DNA from: an uncultured SAR86 cluster bacterium
Lineage (GTDB): Bacteria; Pseudomonadota; Gammaproteobacteria; Magnimaribacterales; Magnimaribacteraceae
Assembly: GCA_938048695.1 (NCBI GenBank)
Contig: CALIUO010000024.1
Location: 1-51,684, forward strand
Length of the DNA stretch: 51,684 nucleotides
Direction: 5' to 3'
In this document: positions 26,600 to 34,124 of the stretch, one piece after another
How the letters are laid out: every line of letters starts with the position of its first letter
Position numbering within the stretch: the stretch's first letter is position 1
Made by a program: the position numbers and the translations under genes
Notes under the pieces: model-generated
Databases searched by the model: none
Told to the model about the DNA's origin: nothing
Seen by the model: only the letters and a program-made list of their open reading frames with translations

Positions 26600-27847
26600 T
26601 TCTGGGACTCTTCTTAATAAGATTAATCCCGGAACAAACAATAGAAGTAAACTCAAAATACCCAAACTAGGGTTATCCGTTAGAAGCGCTATGCCTGAAA
26701 CCATAAATGGACCAACGAATACAGAAGATTTACCAATAAAGTTATAGAAACCGAAGAACTCAGCTGCTTTATTTTCGGGAATAAGAGAACTGAAAAAAGA
26801 TCTACTAATTGCCTGAACTCCACCTTGGACAAGTCCAATCACCGACGCCATAATAAAAAATTCTACCGCACTATCCATTTGTGAACTGAATATAACAACT
26901 CCAATATAGATAATAATTGCAAAAGTTAATGTTTGTTTGTGCCCAAACCTATCAGAGTAATTTCCAAAAACTAAAGTTGCTGGAAAACCAATAAATTGGG
27001 TGAGGAGTAATGCTCCAATCATGGATTGTGCGGAGAGGCCAATGTCCGACCCATAAGAAGTAGCCATTCTGATAATGGTATCTACCCCATCCATATAGAG
27101 AAAATAGGCCAATAAAAATACCACTGCACTCCTATATTGCTTAATTGATCTTGCTGTTGCATATAGGCTTTTAAAGGCCTCTTTTGAAGTTACTATAAAA
27201 CCATTATTTTTATTATTTATTTGAGGCTCTTTAACACCTGTTATAAGAGGGACAGTAAAAATACTCCACCAAATTGCAACACTTAGGAAGGACCATAAAA
27301 CAGCTTCTATTTGAGTGCTAAGACCAAATAAATTTGGAAATGAAAACATCAGTACATTTAAAAGAAATAGTAGACCTCCTCCTAGATAACCCAAAGAAAA
27401 TCCAAGAGAAGAAACCCTATTTCTATCTTTATCTTCTGCAACGGATACAAGTAAAGCGTCATAAAATATGTTACCTCCAGAAAATCCTATTACGCCTACG
27501 GAATAAAAAATTATTGCAAATTTCCAAGAACTTTCTGGAACAAAAAATAAATAGCCCGTTGAAATAATTCCTAAAAGAGCAAAAGTAAGTAAGAGAGTCT
27601 TTTTAGAATTACCCGCATCAGCAAATGCACCCATGACTGGGGCACTAACTGCTATTAATAAACCTACAATAGAATTAGCAGACCCAATAACAAAAGTGCT
27701 TTCAGCATCGGTTAAATCAGTTGCCCAATAAGATTTAAAGAATATAGGAAAGAATCCTGCCATTACTGTCGTAGCGAAAGCGGAATTAGCCCAATCATAA
27801 AACGCCCACCTCCAAGCTTGCTTTGATAATTTTCTTTGACGTTTCAT
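26591..27847 (-). CDS. UMF1-family (Atg22-like) MFS transporter
   Basis: 418 residues from the ATG at 27847 (MKRQRKLSKQ). A longer reading from 27964 would swallow the oppositely oriented small gene at 27890 and has an atypical N-terminus. About twelve hydrophobic segments; the family signature WAFYDWANSAFATTVMAGFF at the start, followed by APVMGAFADAG and GLVQGGVQAISRS, is that of the UMF1/Atg22 group of the major facilitator superfamily. Yeast Atg22 exports amino acids from the vacuole; bacterial substrates are unknown. Confidence 0.9.
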   Translation of the reverse strand: MKRQRKLSKQAWRWAFYDWANSAFATTVMAGFFPIFFKSYWATDLTDAESTFVIGSANSIVGLLIAVSAPVMGAFADAGNSKKTLLLTFALLGIISTGYLFFVPESSWKFAIIFYSVGVIGFSGGNIFYDALLVSVAEDKDRNRVSSLGFSLGYLGGGLLFLLNVLMFSFPNLFGLSTQIEAVLWSFLSVAIWWSIFTVPLITGVKEPQINNKNNGFIVTSKEAFKSLYATARSIKQYRSAVVFLLAYFLYMDGVDTIIRMATSYGSDIGLSAQSMIGALLLTQFIGFPATLVFGNYSDRFGHKQTLTFAIIIYIGVVIFSSQMDSAVEFFIMASVIGLVQGGVQAISRSFFSSLIPENKAAEFFGFYNFIGKSSVFVGPFMVSGIALLTDNPSLGILSLLLLFVPGLILLRRVPESK

Positions 27848-27889
27848 GTAATTTATGGGAATAATAACTCTTTTAATGGGAGGAAAAAA

Positions 27890-28000
27890 ATGGAAGAGGA
27901 TAAAAAAACATATAAATATATGACAATGTTTGGAGCAATTATTGGAATCGTAGTTGTTGCGCAACTCATTCTTGCAAATTACTTACAAACGATTTATTAA
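27890..28000 (+). CDS. Small single-span membrane protein (36 aa), unknown
   Basis: A 36-codon gene with a strong GGGAGG ribosome site at 27878-27883, six bases before the ATG. It has a charged N-terminus (MEEDKKTYKY), one span of about 18 residues (FGAIIGIVVVAQLILA) and a short tail NYLQTIY. It lies 33 bases before NMO B on the same strand. Size, topology and setting resemble the 43-residue protein before NMO A. I do not recognise the family. Confidence 0.72.
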   Translation: MEEDKKTYKYMTMFGAIIGIVVVAQLILANYLQTIY

Positions 28001-28033
28001 ATTTAACTTTTTAACATAAGACAAGGAAAGATT

Positions 28034-29170
28034 ATGAACTCTAAAATATGCGAACTTCTGGATATAGAATTCCCGCTAGTTGCTTTCACTCACTGTAGAG
28101 ATGTAGTCGTAGCAGTCTCTAAAGCAGGAGGTTGTGGTGTACTTGGTGCTGTGGGTATGTCTCCTGAACAACTTGAACAAGAACTCAAATGGATTGACGA
28201 TCATATCGATGGCAAGCCTTATGGAGTGGATGTGTTGATTCCAAATAAAATGGTGGATCAAAGTGAAAAGTTTGATGCCGAAAAATTAAAAGACATGATC
28301 CCTCAAGAGTATGCTGATTTTAGGGCTGATCTTTTAGAAAAACATGATATTGAAGCTAGCGAACTCAGAAAGATCGATACTGCGGGTTCAAGTTTTGCTG
28401 CTAATACTAAAGCTGATGGAGCGAAAGCTTTATTAGATGTAGCGTTTAATCACCCAATAAAACTTATTGCTAATGCCTTAGGAGTTCCACCAGATTGGAT
28501 GCTTCAAATGGGAAAAGATAATGACGTTAAAGTTGCGGCACTTTTAGGCACAGCTCAACATGCAATCAATCAAGTCAAAGCTGGTGTCGATATATTGGTT
28601 GTTTCTGGGACTGAAGCTGGAGGACACTGTGGAAGTGTTTCAACAATGGTTTTAATACCTGAAGTCTATCAAGCTATCCAACCCTATGGTGATGTGCCAA
28701 TCCTTGCGGCCGGTGGTATTGTTACCGGTAAGCAAATGGCAGGTGCAATGGCAATGGGAGCATCAGGTGCATGGTGTGGTTCAGTTTGGTTGACAACTGT
28801 TGAATCTGAAGTGCCTCCGGTAATCAAAGAAAAAATGGTAGCTGCTAATTCCAGTCAAACCGTTAGATCAAGAAGTAGAACCGGAAAACATTCAAGACAA
28901 TTAGTGTCTCCTTGGACAGATGCTTGGGAATCGGAGCAGGCTCCTGATCCTTTACCGATGCCTCTGCAGCCTATGGTTGCTGAACCAGCTTTACAAAAAG
29001 TAAATAAATTAGCTGAAGGTGGTCATGATGGCGCAAAAGATCTAGCAACTTATTGGGTAGGTCAAGGCGTCGGTTTAATGAACCAAAGCATCTCTGCTAG
29101 TGATGTGGTTCAGGAATTTAAAGAGGATTTTGCAGAAGCTTACGAGAGACTCACTGGATTTGTATCTTAG
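28034..29170 (+). CDS. Nitronate monooxygenase family flavoprotein (NMO B)
   Basis: 378 residues, an FMN TIM barrel related to NMO A but clearly divergent and longer. Key segments: IEFPLVAFTHCRDVVVAVSKAGG(C), VDILVVSGTEAGGHCGSVSTM (the flavin-phosphate and His region), and ILAAGGIVTGKQMAGAMAMGASGAWCG. An insert around residues 60-115 and a long C-terminal part set it apart from NMO A. It is preceded by AAGGAAAG and by the 36-residue membrane protein. The reaction is unknown beyond flavin-dependent oxidation or reduction. Confidence 0.83.
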   Translation: MNSKICELLDIEFPLVAFTHCRDVVVAVSKAGGCGVLGAVGMSPEQLEQELKWIDDHIDGKPYGVDVLIPNKMVDQSEKFDAEKLKDMIPQEYADFRADLLEKHDIEASELRKIDTAGSSFAANTKADGAKALLDVAFNHPIKLIANALGVPPDWMLQMGKDNDVKVAALLGTAQHAINQVKAGVDILVVSGTEAGGHCGSVSTMVLIPEVYQAIQPYGDVPILAAGGIVTGKQMAGAMAMGASGAWCGSVWLTTVESEVPPVIKEKMVAANSSQTVRSRSRTGKHSRQLVSPWTDAWESEQAPDPLPMPLQPMVAEPALQKVNKLAEGGHDGAKDLATYWVGQGVGLMNQSISASDVVQEFKEDFAEAYERLTGFVS

Positions 29171-29982
29171 ATAACTGATTCGCCGTCTTTAAGTATTAAA
29201 AACTGTCTAGACTCGTCATTGAGGTCCTCAGTCAATGACTGGGAGATTACTCTTTTTGCTCCGTCTGGAGCATATTGAAGAATATACGACTTCCTTATGC
29301 CATCTGACAAATTTGGGCCAGTTCTATGAGGAGTTAAAGAGGAGAAAATTGCAATACTTCCAGCTTTAAGGGGTAGACAGATTGATTCAGAAGAATCTAA
29401 GGGTATCTCATGACCCAAATCAGTGGGTTCATGAAATAAAGTGCCTTTTTGGTGTAAACCAGGCATTACCCATGGACATCCGTTAGTTTCATCAGTATCA
29501 GTTAAAGCTATCCAACAAGTTAGATAAGCCTGGGGCTCGATGAATGTATATCCATTATCTTGGTGCCAGGGAAATTCATCTTTAGTACCTGGCTTCTTAT
29601 ACACAGCTTGATCCCAGTAAAGTCTTACGTCTGGACCAATTAAGTCTCTGCAAATATTTGCAAAAACCTTATGACGACTAAAATCTTTGAGTTGTTCAGA
29701 TTGAGTAACTAAGTGAGTAGTAAAAGTTATCTCTTCAGCTCTTGAAATAAAAAATTTTCCGCCATCCAATCCTTTCAATGCTTCAGTAACATTGAATTCA
29801 TAAGGATCAATTTGATCTATAACTTGAGATACTTCTGCCGGTGAGAAAGCGTCCTCTACAACCACAAAACCACCTTCATTAAAACAATTGATATCTTCAT
29901 CAGAGAAGAAACTGTAAGGGCCTTCAGGAATATTCCATTTGAAGGTTGTGTTGTTAGCGTGTAATTTAATTTCTTGTTCCAT
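29167..29982 (-). CDS. Phytanoyl-CoA dioxygenase (PhyH) family protein
   Basis: 271 residues, Fe(II)/2-oxoglutarate oxygenase. The iron ligands are His140 and Asp142 (WHQDNGY) and His219 (TPHRTGPN). A downstream Arg (Arg230) fits 2-oxoglutarate binding. PhyH proteins hydroxylate many small molecules, from fatty acyl-CoA to ectoine and phosphonates, so the substrate is open. It is the last gene of a five-gene leftward operon and starts two bases after the dihydroorotase-like gene. It overlaps the end of NMO B by four bases. Confidence 0.88.
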   Translation of the reverse strand: MEQEIKLHANNTTFKWNIPEGPYSFFSDEDINCFNEGGFVVVEDAFSPAEVSQVIDQIDPYEFNVTEALKGLDGGKFFISRAEEITFTTHLVTQSEQLKDFSRHKVFANICRDLIGPDVRLYWDQAVYKKPGTKDEFPWHQDNGYTFIEPQAYLTCWIALTDTDETNGCPWVMPGLHQKGTLFHEPTDLGHEIPLDSSESICLPLKAGSIAIFSSLTPHRTGPNLSDGIRKSYILQYAPDGAKRVISQSLTEDLNDESRQFLILKDGESVI

Positions 29983-29984
29983 AT

Positions 29985-31316
29985 TTATCTGTCAAATTCT
30001 AACTGCATTCCCAAATTAGTTTCCAAAATTTTTCCTTCATTGTAAGCATGCGTTCCATTAACAAAAGTACTTATCACTTTAGAATTGAAAGTATCCCCTT
30101 CAAATGGCGACCAACCGCAAAAGTAGGATGTATTTTCTTTCGTAATTTTATGTTGGTGCTCTAAATCAACCAGAACACAATCAGCCCAATAACCTTCTCT
30201 TATGTAACCTCTATCTATAATCTTAAATCTATCTGCTACTTTATGAGAAAGATAGTAAGGAAGGTCATTCAAAGAATATATTCCTTGCCTAACAAGCTCC
30301 AATAAAACAAGAAGTGTGTGTTGGACACTCGGGATTCCTGAAGGACAATCCATGTAATCATTAGATTTACCTTCTAGTTGATGAGGGGCATGATCAGTTG
30401 CAACATAATCAATATAGCCTTCCAATAAACCTGCTCTTAAAGCATCGCGATCTGCAGTTTCTTTTATTGATGGATTGCACTTGATTAAGGCTCCTTTGGT
30501 GGCGTAATCATCTTTAGAAAAATATAAATGAGGAATACAAACTTCAGCAGTTATCATCTTTTCGTTTAAAGGTTTATTAGAAAATAATTCAACTTCTTCT
30601 TTAGTGGTTAAGTGAAGTATGTGTAAGTTAGCACCATGTCTTTCTGCCAGATCGATTGCTTTCTTTGAGGATTTTAAACATGCTTCTCGAGATCTAATTT
30701 CTGAATGCATTTCTACAGGAATCTTCTCACCATATTTAGCTAAAAATTCCTGCTCCTTGGCCTTGATCATAGGATCATCTTCACAGTGGGTAGTTATAAT
30801 TACTGGAGACTCTCTAAATAGATCATTTAAAGCATCTTCACTGTCAACATGAAGATTGCCTGTTGAAGATCCCATAAAAATTTTTATTCCACAAACTTCT
30901 TTAGGATCAATTGCTTTGATTTCATCGATATTAGTGTTTGAGGTCCCCATATAAAATGAGAAATTAGCTGAAGCAGTTTTTTCTGCTATAGAAATCTTGT
31001 CTCTCCATAAATCCAAGCTAAGAGTTGGAGGTATAACATTAGGCATATCCATAAAAGATGTGGTACCGCCAGCAACAGCAGAAAGGGATTCTGTTTTTAT
31101 ACTTCCTCTTTCTGTTAAACCGGGCTCTCTAAAATGACATTGGTCATCAATTATTCCTGGAAATAGAAATAAACCTGCCGCATCTATTGTCTCACCTTCA
31201 GATGCAAGATCATTTCCAATCTTTTCAAATCTGCCATTCTTAATAATTAAGTCCTTTTCAGTGATTTGACCTTCATTAACCACTTTGCAATTCTTGATAG
31301 TTATGGTGTTACTCAA
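29985..31316 (-). CDS. Dihydroorotase-like cyclic amidohydrolase
   Basis: 443 residues, a class I-type dihydroorotase with the segments PGIIDDQCHFREPGLTERG (55-73), AVAGGTTSFMDMPN, IKIFMGSSTG (bridging Lys), THCED, LHILHLTT and ATDHAPH (catalytic Asp). In the usual DxHxH metal motif the first His is Gln59; I recall the same DDQ-x-HFREPG form in Bacteroidetes dihydroorotases, so it is probably a natural variant. It may be PyrC of pyrimidine synthesis. But it lies between two dioxygenases and near a D-aminoacylase-like gene, so a catabolic hydantoinase-like role is possible. It overlaps the TauD gene by four bases. Confidence 0.83.
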   Translation of the reverse strand: MSNTITIKNCKVVNEGQITEKDLIIKNGRFEKIGNDLASEGETIDAAGLFLFPGIIDDQCHFREPGLTERGSIKTESLSAVAGGTTSFMDMPNVIPPTLSLDLWRDKISIAEKTASANFSFYMGTSNTNIDEIKAIDPKEVCGIKIFMGSSTGNLHVDSEDALNDLFRESPVIITTHCEDDPMIKAKEQEFLAKYGEKIPVEMHSEIRSREACLKSSKKAIDLAERHGANLHILHLTTKEEVELFSNKPLNEKMITAEVCIPHLYFSKDDYATKGALIKCNPSIKETADRDALRAGLLEGYIDYVATDHAPHQLEGKSNDYMDCPSGIPSVQHTLLVLLELVRQGIYSLNDLPYYLSHKVADRFKIIDRGYIREGYWADCVLVDLEHQHKITKENTSYFCGWSPFEGDTFNSKVISTFVNGTHAYNEGKILETNLGMQLEFDR

Positions 31317-32098
31317 AACGGTTTACTCCCTGATGTAGTTAATCTGTGCATAGTTCTAGTTGCGTCCCCATATCCATGTTCTGCATAATGTTGGACACTT
31401 CTATTATCCCACACAACAAGATCTCCATTAGACCATTTATGTCTATAAATAAATTCTTCTTTAGATGCTTGCTTGTATAAAAGATCTAATATTCTTCGAG
31501 ATTCTGCAGAATCTAAGTCTTTTATTGATTTAACAAAAGCTTCTGTAACATATAAAGCTTTTTTTCCAGTTTCAGGATGTTCTCTAAAGATAGGATGCTC
31601 AACAGTCTTAGCATCTTTAGGATCCCCACCTGATAACATCAAAACACCTATATTGCTGTGTATGGCCAGTTTGCCGGAAAGAGAAGATTTCAAATCCATA
31701 TCTAAGTCTTCATAAGCTAGGTACTGACTAGAGAACAAAGTATCGCCACCTTCTTCAGGCACTTCTAAAGAATACAAGAGAGTAGCGTCAGGAGGACATT
31801 CTTCAAATGTCACATCAGAATGCCAATGAGCATTAGTATGATATTTTTCGCCATAGTTTCTTATTTCGATAATCTCAGGATGATTTTCTATTCCTTTAAA
31901 AACCGGATGTATAAGCGCTTTGCCCCATAACCTAGAAATATTTTTTAAATCTATTGGATTGAGATTTTGATTTCTAAAAACTATTACAGAGTAATCTAAG
32001 AAACTTTGTCGTATGTGAGGAATATCCTCCTTACTAAGTTGTGTAAGATCTAGATTTGTAAGTTCAGCTCCTATTGGTCCTAGTTCTTTAATATCCAT
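31313..32098 (-). CDS. TauD/TfdA-family Fe(II)/2-oxoglutarate dioxygenase
   Basis: 261 residues. The iron ligands are His93 and Asp95 (HWHSDVTF) and His237 (WDNRSVQHYA), with the 2-oxoglutarate-binding Arg in TRTMHRLTTSG at the C-terminus. TauD relatives release sulfite from taurine or cleave aryloxy, alkylsulfate or betaine-type substrates. The sequence gives the family only. It is part of the five-gene operon. Confidence 0.9.
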   Translation of the reverse strand: MDIKELGPIGAELTNLDLTQLSKEDIPHIRQSFLDYSVIVFRNQNLNPIDLKNISRLWGKALIHPVFKGIENHPEIIEIRNYGEKYHTNAHWHSDVTFEECPPDATLLYSLEVPEEGGDTLFSSQYLAYEDLDMDLKSSLSGKLAIHSNIGVLMLSGGDPKDAKTVEHPIFREHPETGKKALYVTEAFVKSIKDLDSAESRRILDLLYKQASKEEFIYRHKWSNGDLVVWDNRSVQHYAEHGYGDATRTMHRLTTSGSKPF

Positions 32099-32099
32099 A

Positions 32100-32327
32100 T
32101 TATTTAAGTCTATGGACTTTAATCAATCCATAGTCGTGACCTGATCCATTATAGTATTCTGCATCAGATCTTTCTAACACCACCCTGACTAGAGACAGCA
32201 TTTTTTCACTGTTACCACATATTATAGTCAATGGCATCTCATCTTGATTGAGGTATATAAAGTTTTCTACTGCAACATCAACTTCATGATGTCTGTAGCC
32301 ATGCAAGTCTAAAATATGACTGGACAT
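32100..32327 (-). CDS. Stand-alone Smr-like domain protein (75 aa)
   Basis: 75 residues. It opens with the Smr hallmark LDLHG (ILDLHGYRHHEVDVAVENF) and has the expected second strand LTIICGNSEKML, in which the usual TGxG or HGxG loop is CGNS. It ends in GSGHDYGLIKVHRL. Smr domains bind nucleic acid, and in SmrB cut mRNA at collided ribosomes; that enzyme needs an N-terminal extension that is missing here. Two bases separate it from the upstream aminoacylase-like gene and one base from TauD, so it is a true operon member. Its role beside metabolic enzymes is unexplained. Confidence 0.68.
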   Translation of the reverse strand: MSSHILDLHGYRHHEVDVAVENFIYLNQDEMPLTIICGNSEKMLSLVRVVLERSDAEYYNGSGHDYGLIKVHRLK

Positions 32328-32329
32328 AA

Positions 32330-34033
32330 TTAATGAGAGTTTCTAATCAACCTCCCATTGAGTGCTCCAGTGGCTTCGCCTTTGATAAATGCTATTTCTC
32401 CAGAAACAATTGTGTAATCATAACCAGATGCCTTTTGAACGAGCCTTCTTCCACCGGCAGGTAGATCATTAATAATTTCAGGCTCGTGAAGAGTTAGTTT
32501 TTCATAATCAATAATATTGATATCGGCTTTATAGCCCTCTTCAATAATACCTCTGTCTTTTATACCGAGAAGATTTGCTGTTTCAGAGGTTTGCATCTTG
32601 ATAACTTTCTCAAGAGGTAATTTGTTTCCTCTACTCCTATCCCTAGACCAATGTTGAACTAAGGTTGTTGGAAAACTAGCATCACTAATTGCTCCACAGT
32701 GAGCTCCAGCATCCCCAAGACCTGAGATTGTGTAAGGATGTTTTAGCATCTTTTCTACCAAGCTTAAGTCTCCTGTCTGGTAATTAAATAAAGGATGGTA
32801 GATCAAAGCTCTTCCTTCTTTTTCTAACATTGCATCGTAGGCTATCTCTTCAGCGGTTATATTTGATAAATTAGCTAAAGACTCGAACGAGTCTTTTGGA
32901 TCAGGCTCATAATTTGCTGGCTCTCCTAACTTAAACATCTTTCCATAAGAAGTAACTATTTCATCAACGAGAGGATTGATTGATACTCCTTCTTCATTAA
33001 GTAATTTCTCTCTGAACTCTTCAGTTTTCATAATTGACACTCTCTCTTCCAATGTAAGTTCAGCTATTTGCATATATGCAGGATGAAATCTAAAAGGGTT
33101 AAGAGTAGCTGTTAAGCCCATCAAAATACCTGTTGCTCTTGGGGGGACTTGTCCGTACATATTAATGCCTTCAGACTGAGCCTCTTCAATGCCATCTAGC
33201 AATTGCTCCCACCATTCCGGTCTTGCATCTTGTTGTTCTACAGTTATAGATATAGGTCTTCCAGATTCTTCGGACATAGTCTTAAAAATATCAAACTCAG
33301 AATCAAAGTCATAAAAATCAGATATGCCCTGAAGGACTCCTTGATTAATGTCTCCCAGCGACTTTGCAATCTCCACAAGTTCATTTTTATGGGCGGTGAT
33401 ACTCGGAGTCAGATTACCATTTACGTCATTATGTTTTTCAGTTCTTGATGTACTGAAGCCATAGGCACCTGCTTTGACTGCCTCTTGGACTATGCGTTTC
33501 ATTTCTTCTATTTCCTCTTCAGAGGCTTCTTCATGATTTATGCCTCTCTCCCCCATGACATAAGCCCTCACGGCTCCATGCGGTATCTGTGTGCCTACAT
33601 CAATAGCTAAAGGTTTTTTTTCTAATGCGTCTAGATATTCAGGAAAGCTTTCCCATTCCCAATCTATACCTTCATGGAGAGCAGTACCGGGAATATCTTC
33701 AACACCTTCCATGAGACCTATCAGCCAGTCTCTCTGATCAGGCTTACAAGGTGAGAATCCAACCCCACAATTACCCATAACAACCGTAGTAACTCCGTGG
33801 TAAGTTGAAGGCCTTAGATAGGGGTCCCAAGTTACTTGTCCATCATAGTGAGTATGAATATCAACAAAACCAGGAGTAACAATCTTACCTTCGGCATTAA
33901 TTATTTCTTTAGCATCTCCCTGTATATCACCTATACCAACAATTTTTTCGTTAGAAATGGCTAAATCAGCCTTATAGGGGTTACTCCCCTTCCCGTCATA
34001 AATTAATCCATTTTTTATTATTAGATCAAACAT
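32330..34033 (-). CDS. N-acyl-D-amino-acid deacylase-like amidohydrolase
   Basis: 567 residues of the D-aminoacylase branch of the amidohydrolase superfamily. It has the metal motif DIHTHYDGQVTWDPYL (His60, His62), GVTTVVMGNCGVGF (metal Cys region), GAYGFSTSRTEKH, and the catalytic Asp in SGLGDAGAHCG. Members remove N-acyl or N-carbamoyl groups from D-amino acids and related amides. It is the first gene of the leftward operon and diverges from the metzincin gene (34034-34124 hold both promoters). Confidence 0.88.
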   Translation of the reverse strand: MFDLIIKNGLIYDGKGSNPYKADLAISNEKIVGIGDIQGDAKEIINAEGKIVTPGFVDIHTHYDGQVTWDPYLRPSTYHGVTTVVMGNCGVGFSPCKPDQRDWLIGLMEGVEDIPGTALHEGIDWEWESFPEYLDALEKKPLAIDVGTQIPHGAVRAYVMGERGINHEEASEEEIEEMKRIVQEAVKAGAYGFSTSRTEKHNDVNGNLTPSITAHKNELVEIAKSLGDINQGVLQGISDFYDFDSEFDIFKTMSEESGRPISITVEQQDARPEWWEQLLDGIEEAQSEGINMYGQVPPRATGILMGLTATLNPFRFHPAYMQIAELTLEERVSIMKTEEFREKLLNEEGVSINPLVDEIVTSYGKMFKLGEPANYEPDPKDSFESLANLSNITAEEIAYDAMLEKEGRALIYHPLFNYQTGDLSLVEKMLKHPYTISGLGDAGAHCGAISDASFPTTLVQHWSRDRSRGNKLPLEKVIKMQTSETANLLGIKDRGIIEEGYKADINIIDYEKLTLHEPEIINDLPAGGRRLVQKASGYDYTIVSGEIAFIKGEATGALNGRLIRNSH

Positions 34034-34124
34034 ATTAAAAACCCTTTAAAATTTTAAACCTCTTTCTGATATAGTATCGCACCTTAAATTGAAGTAGATA
34101 GGACATAAAATATATAAAAACGTA

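Noticed and set aside
27848-27964. N-terminal extension of the UMF1 transporter
   Set aside because: The extra 39 residues are Cys/Phe-rich, unlike the family, and overlap the small gene at 27890-28000, which has an excellent ribosome site on the other strand.
29985-31316. Dihydroorotase-like gene as a decayed enzyme because the first metal His is Gln
   Set aside because: The frame is intact, other active-site motifs are complete, and the same DDQ-x-HFREPG variant is familiar from a branch of functional dihydroorotases.
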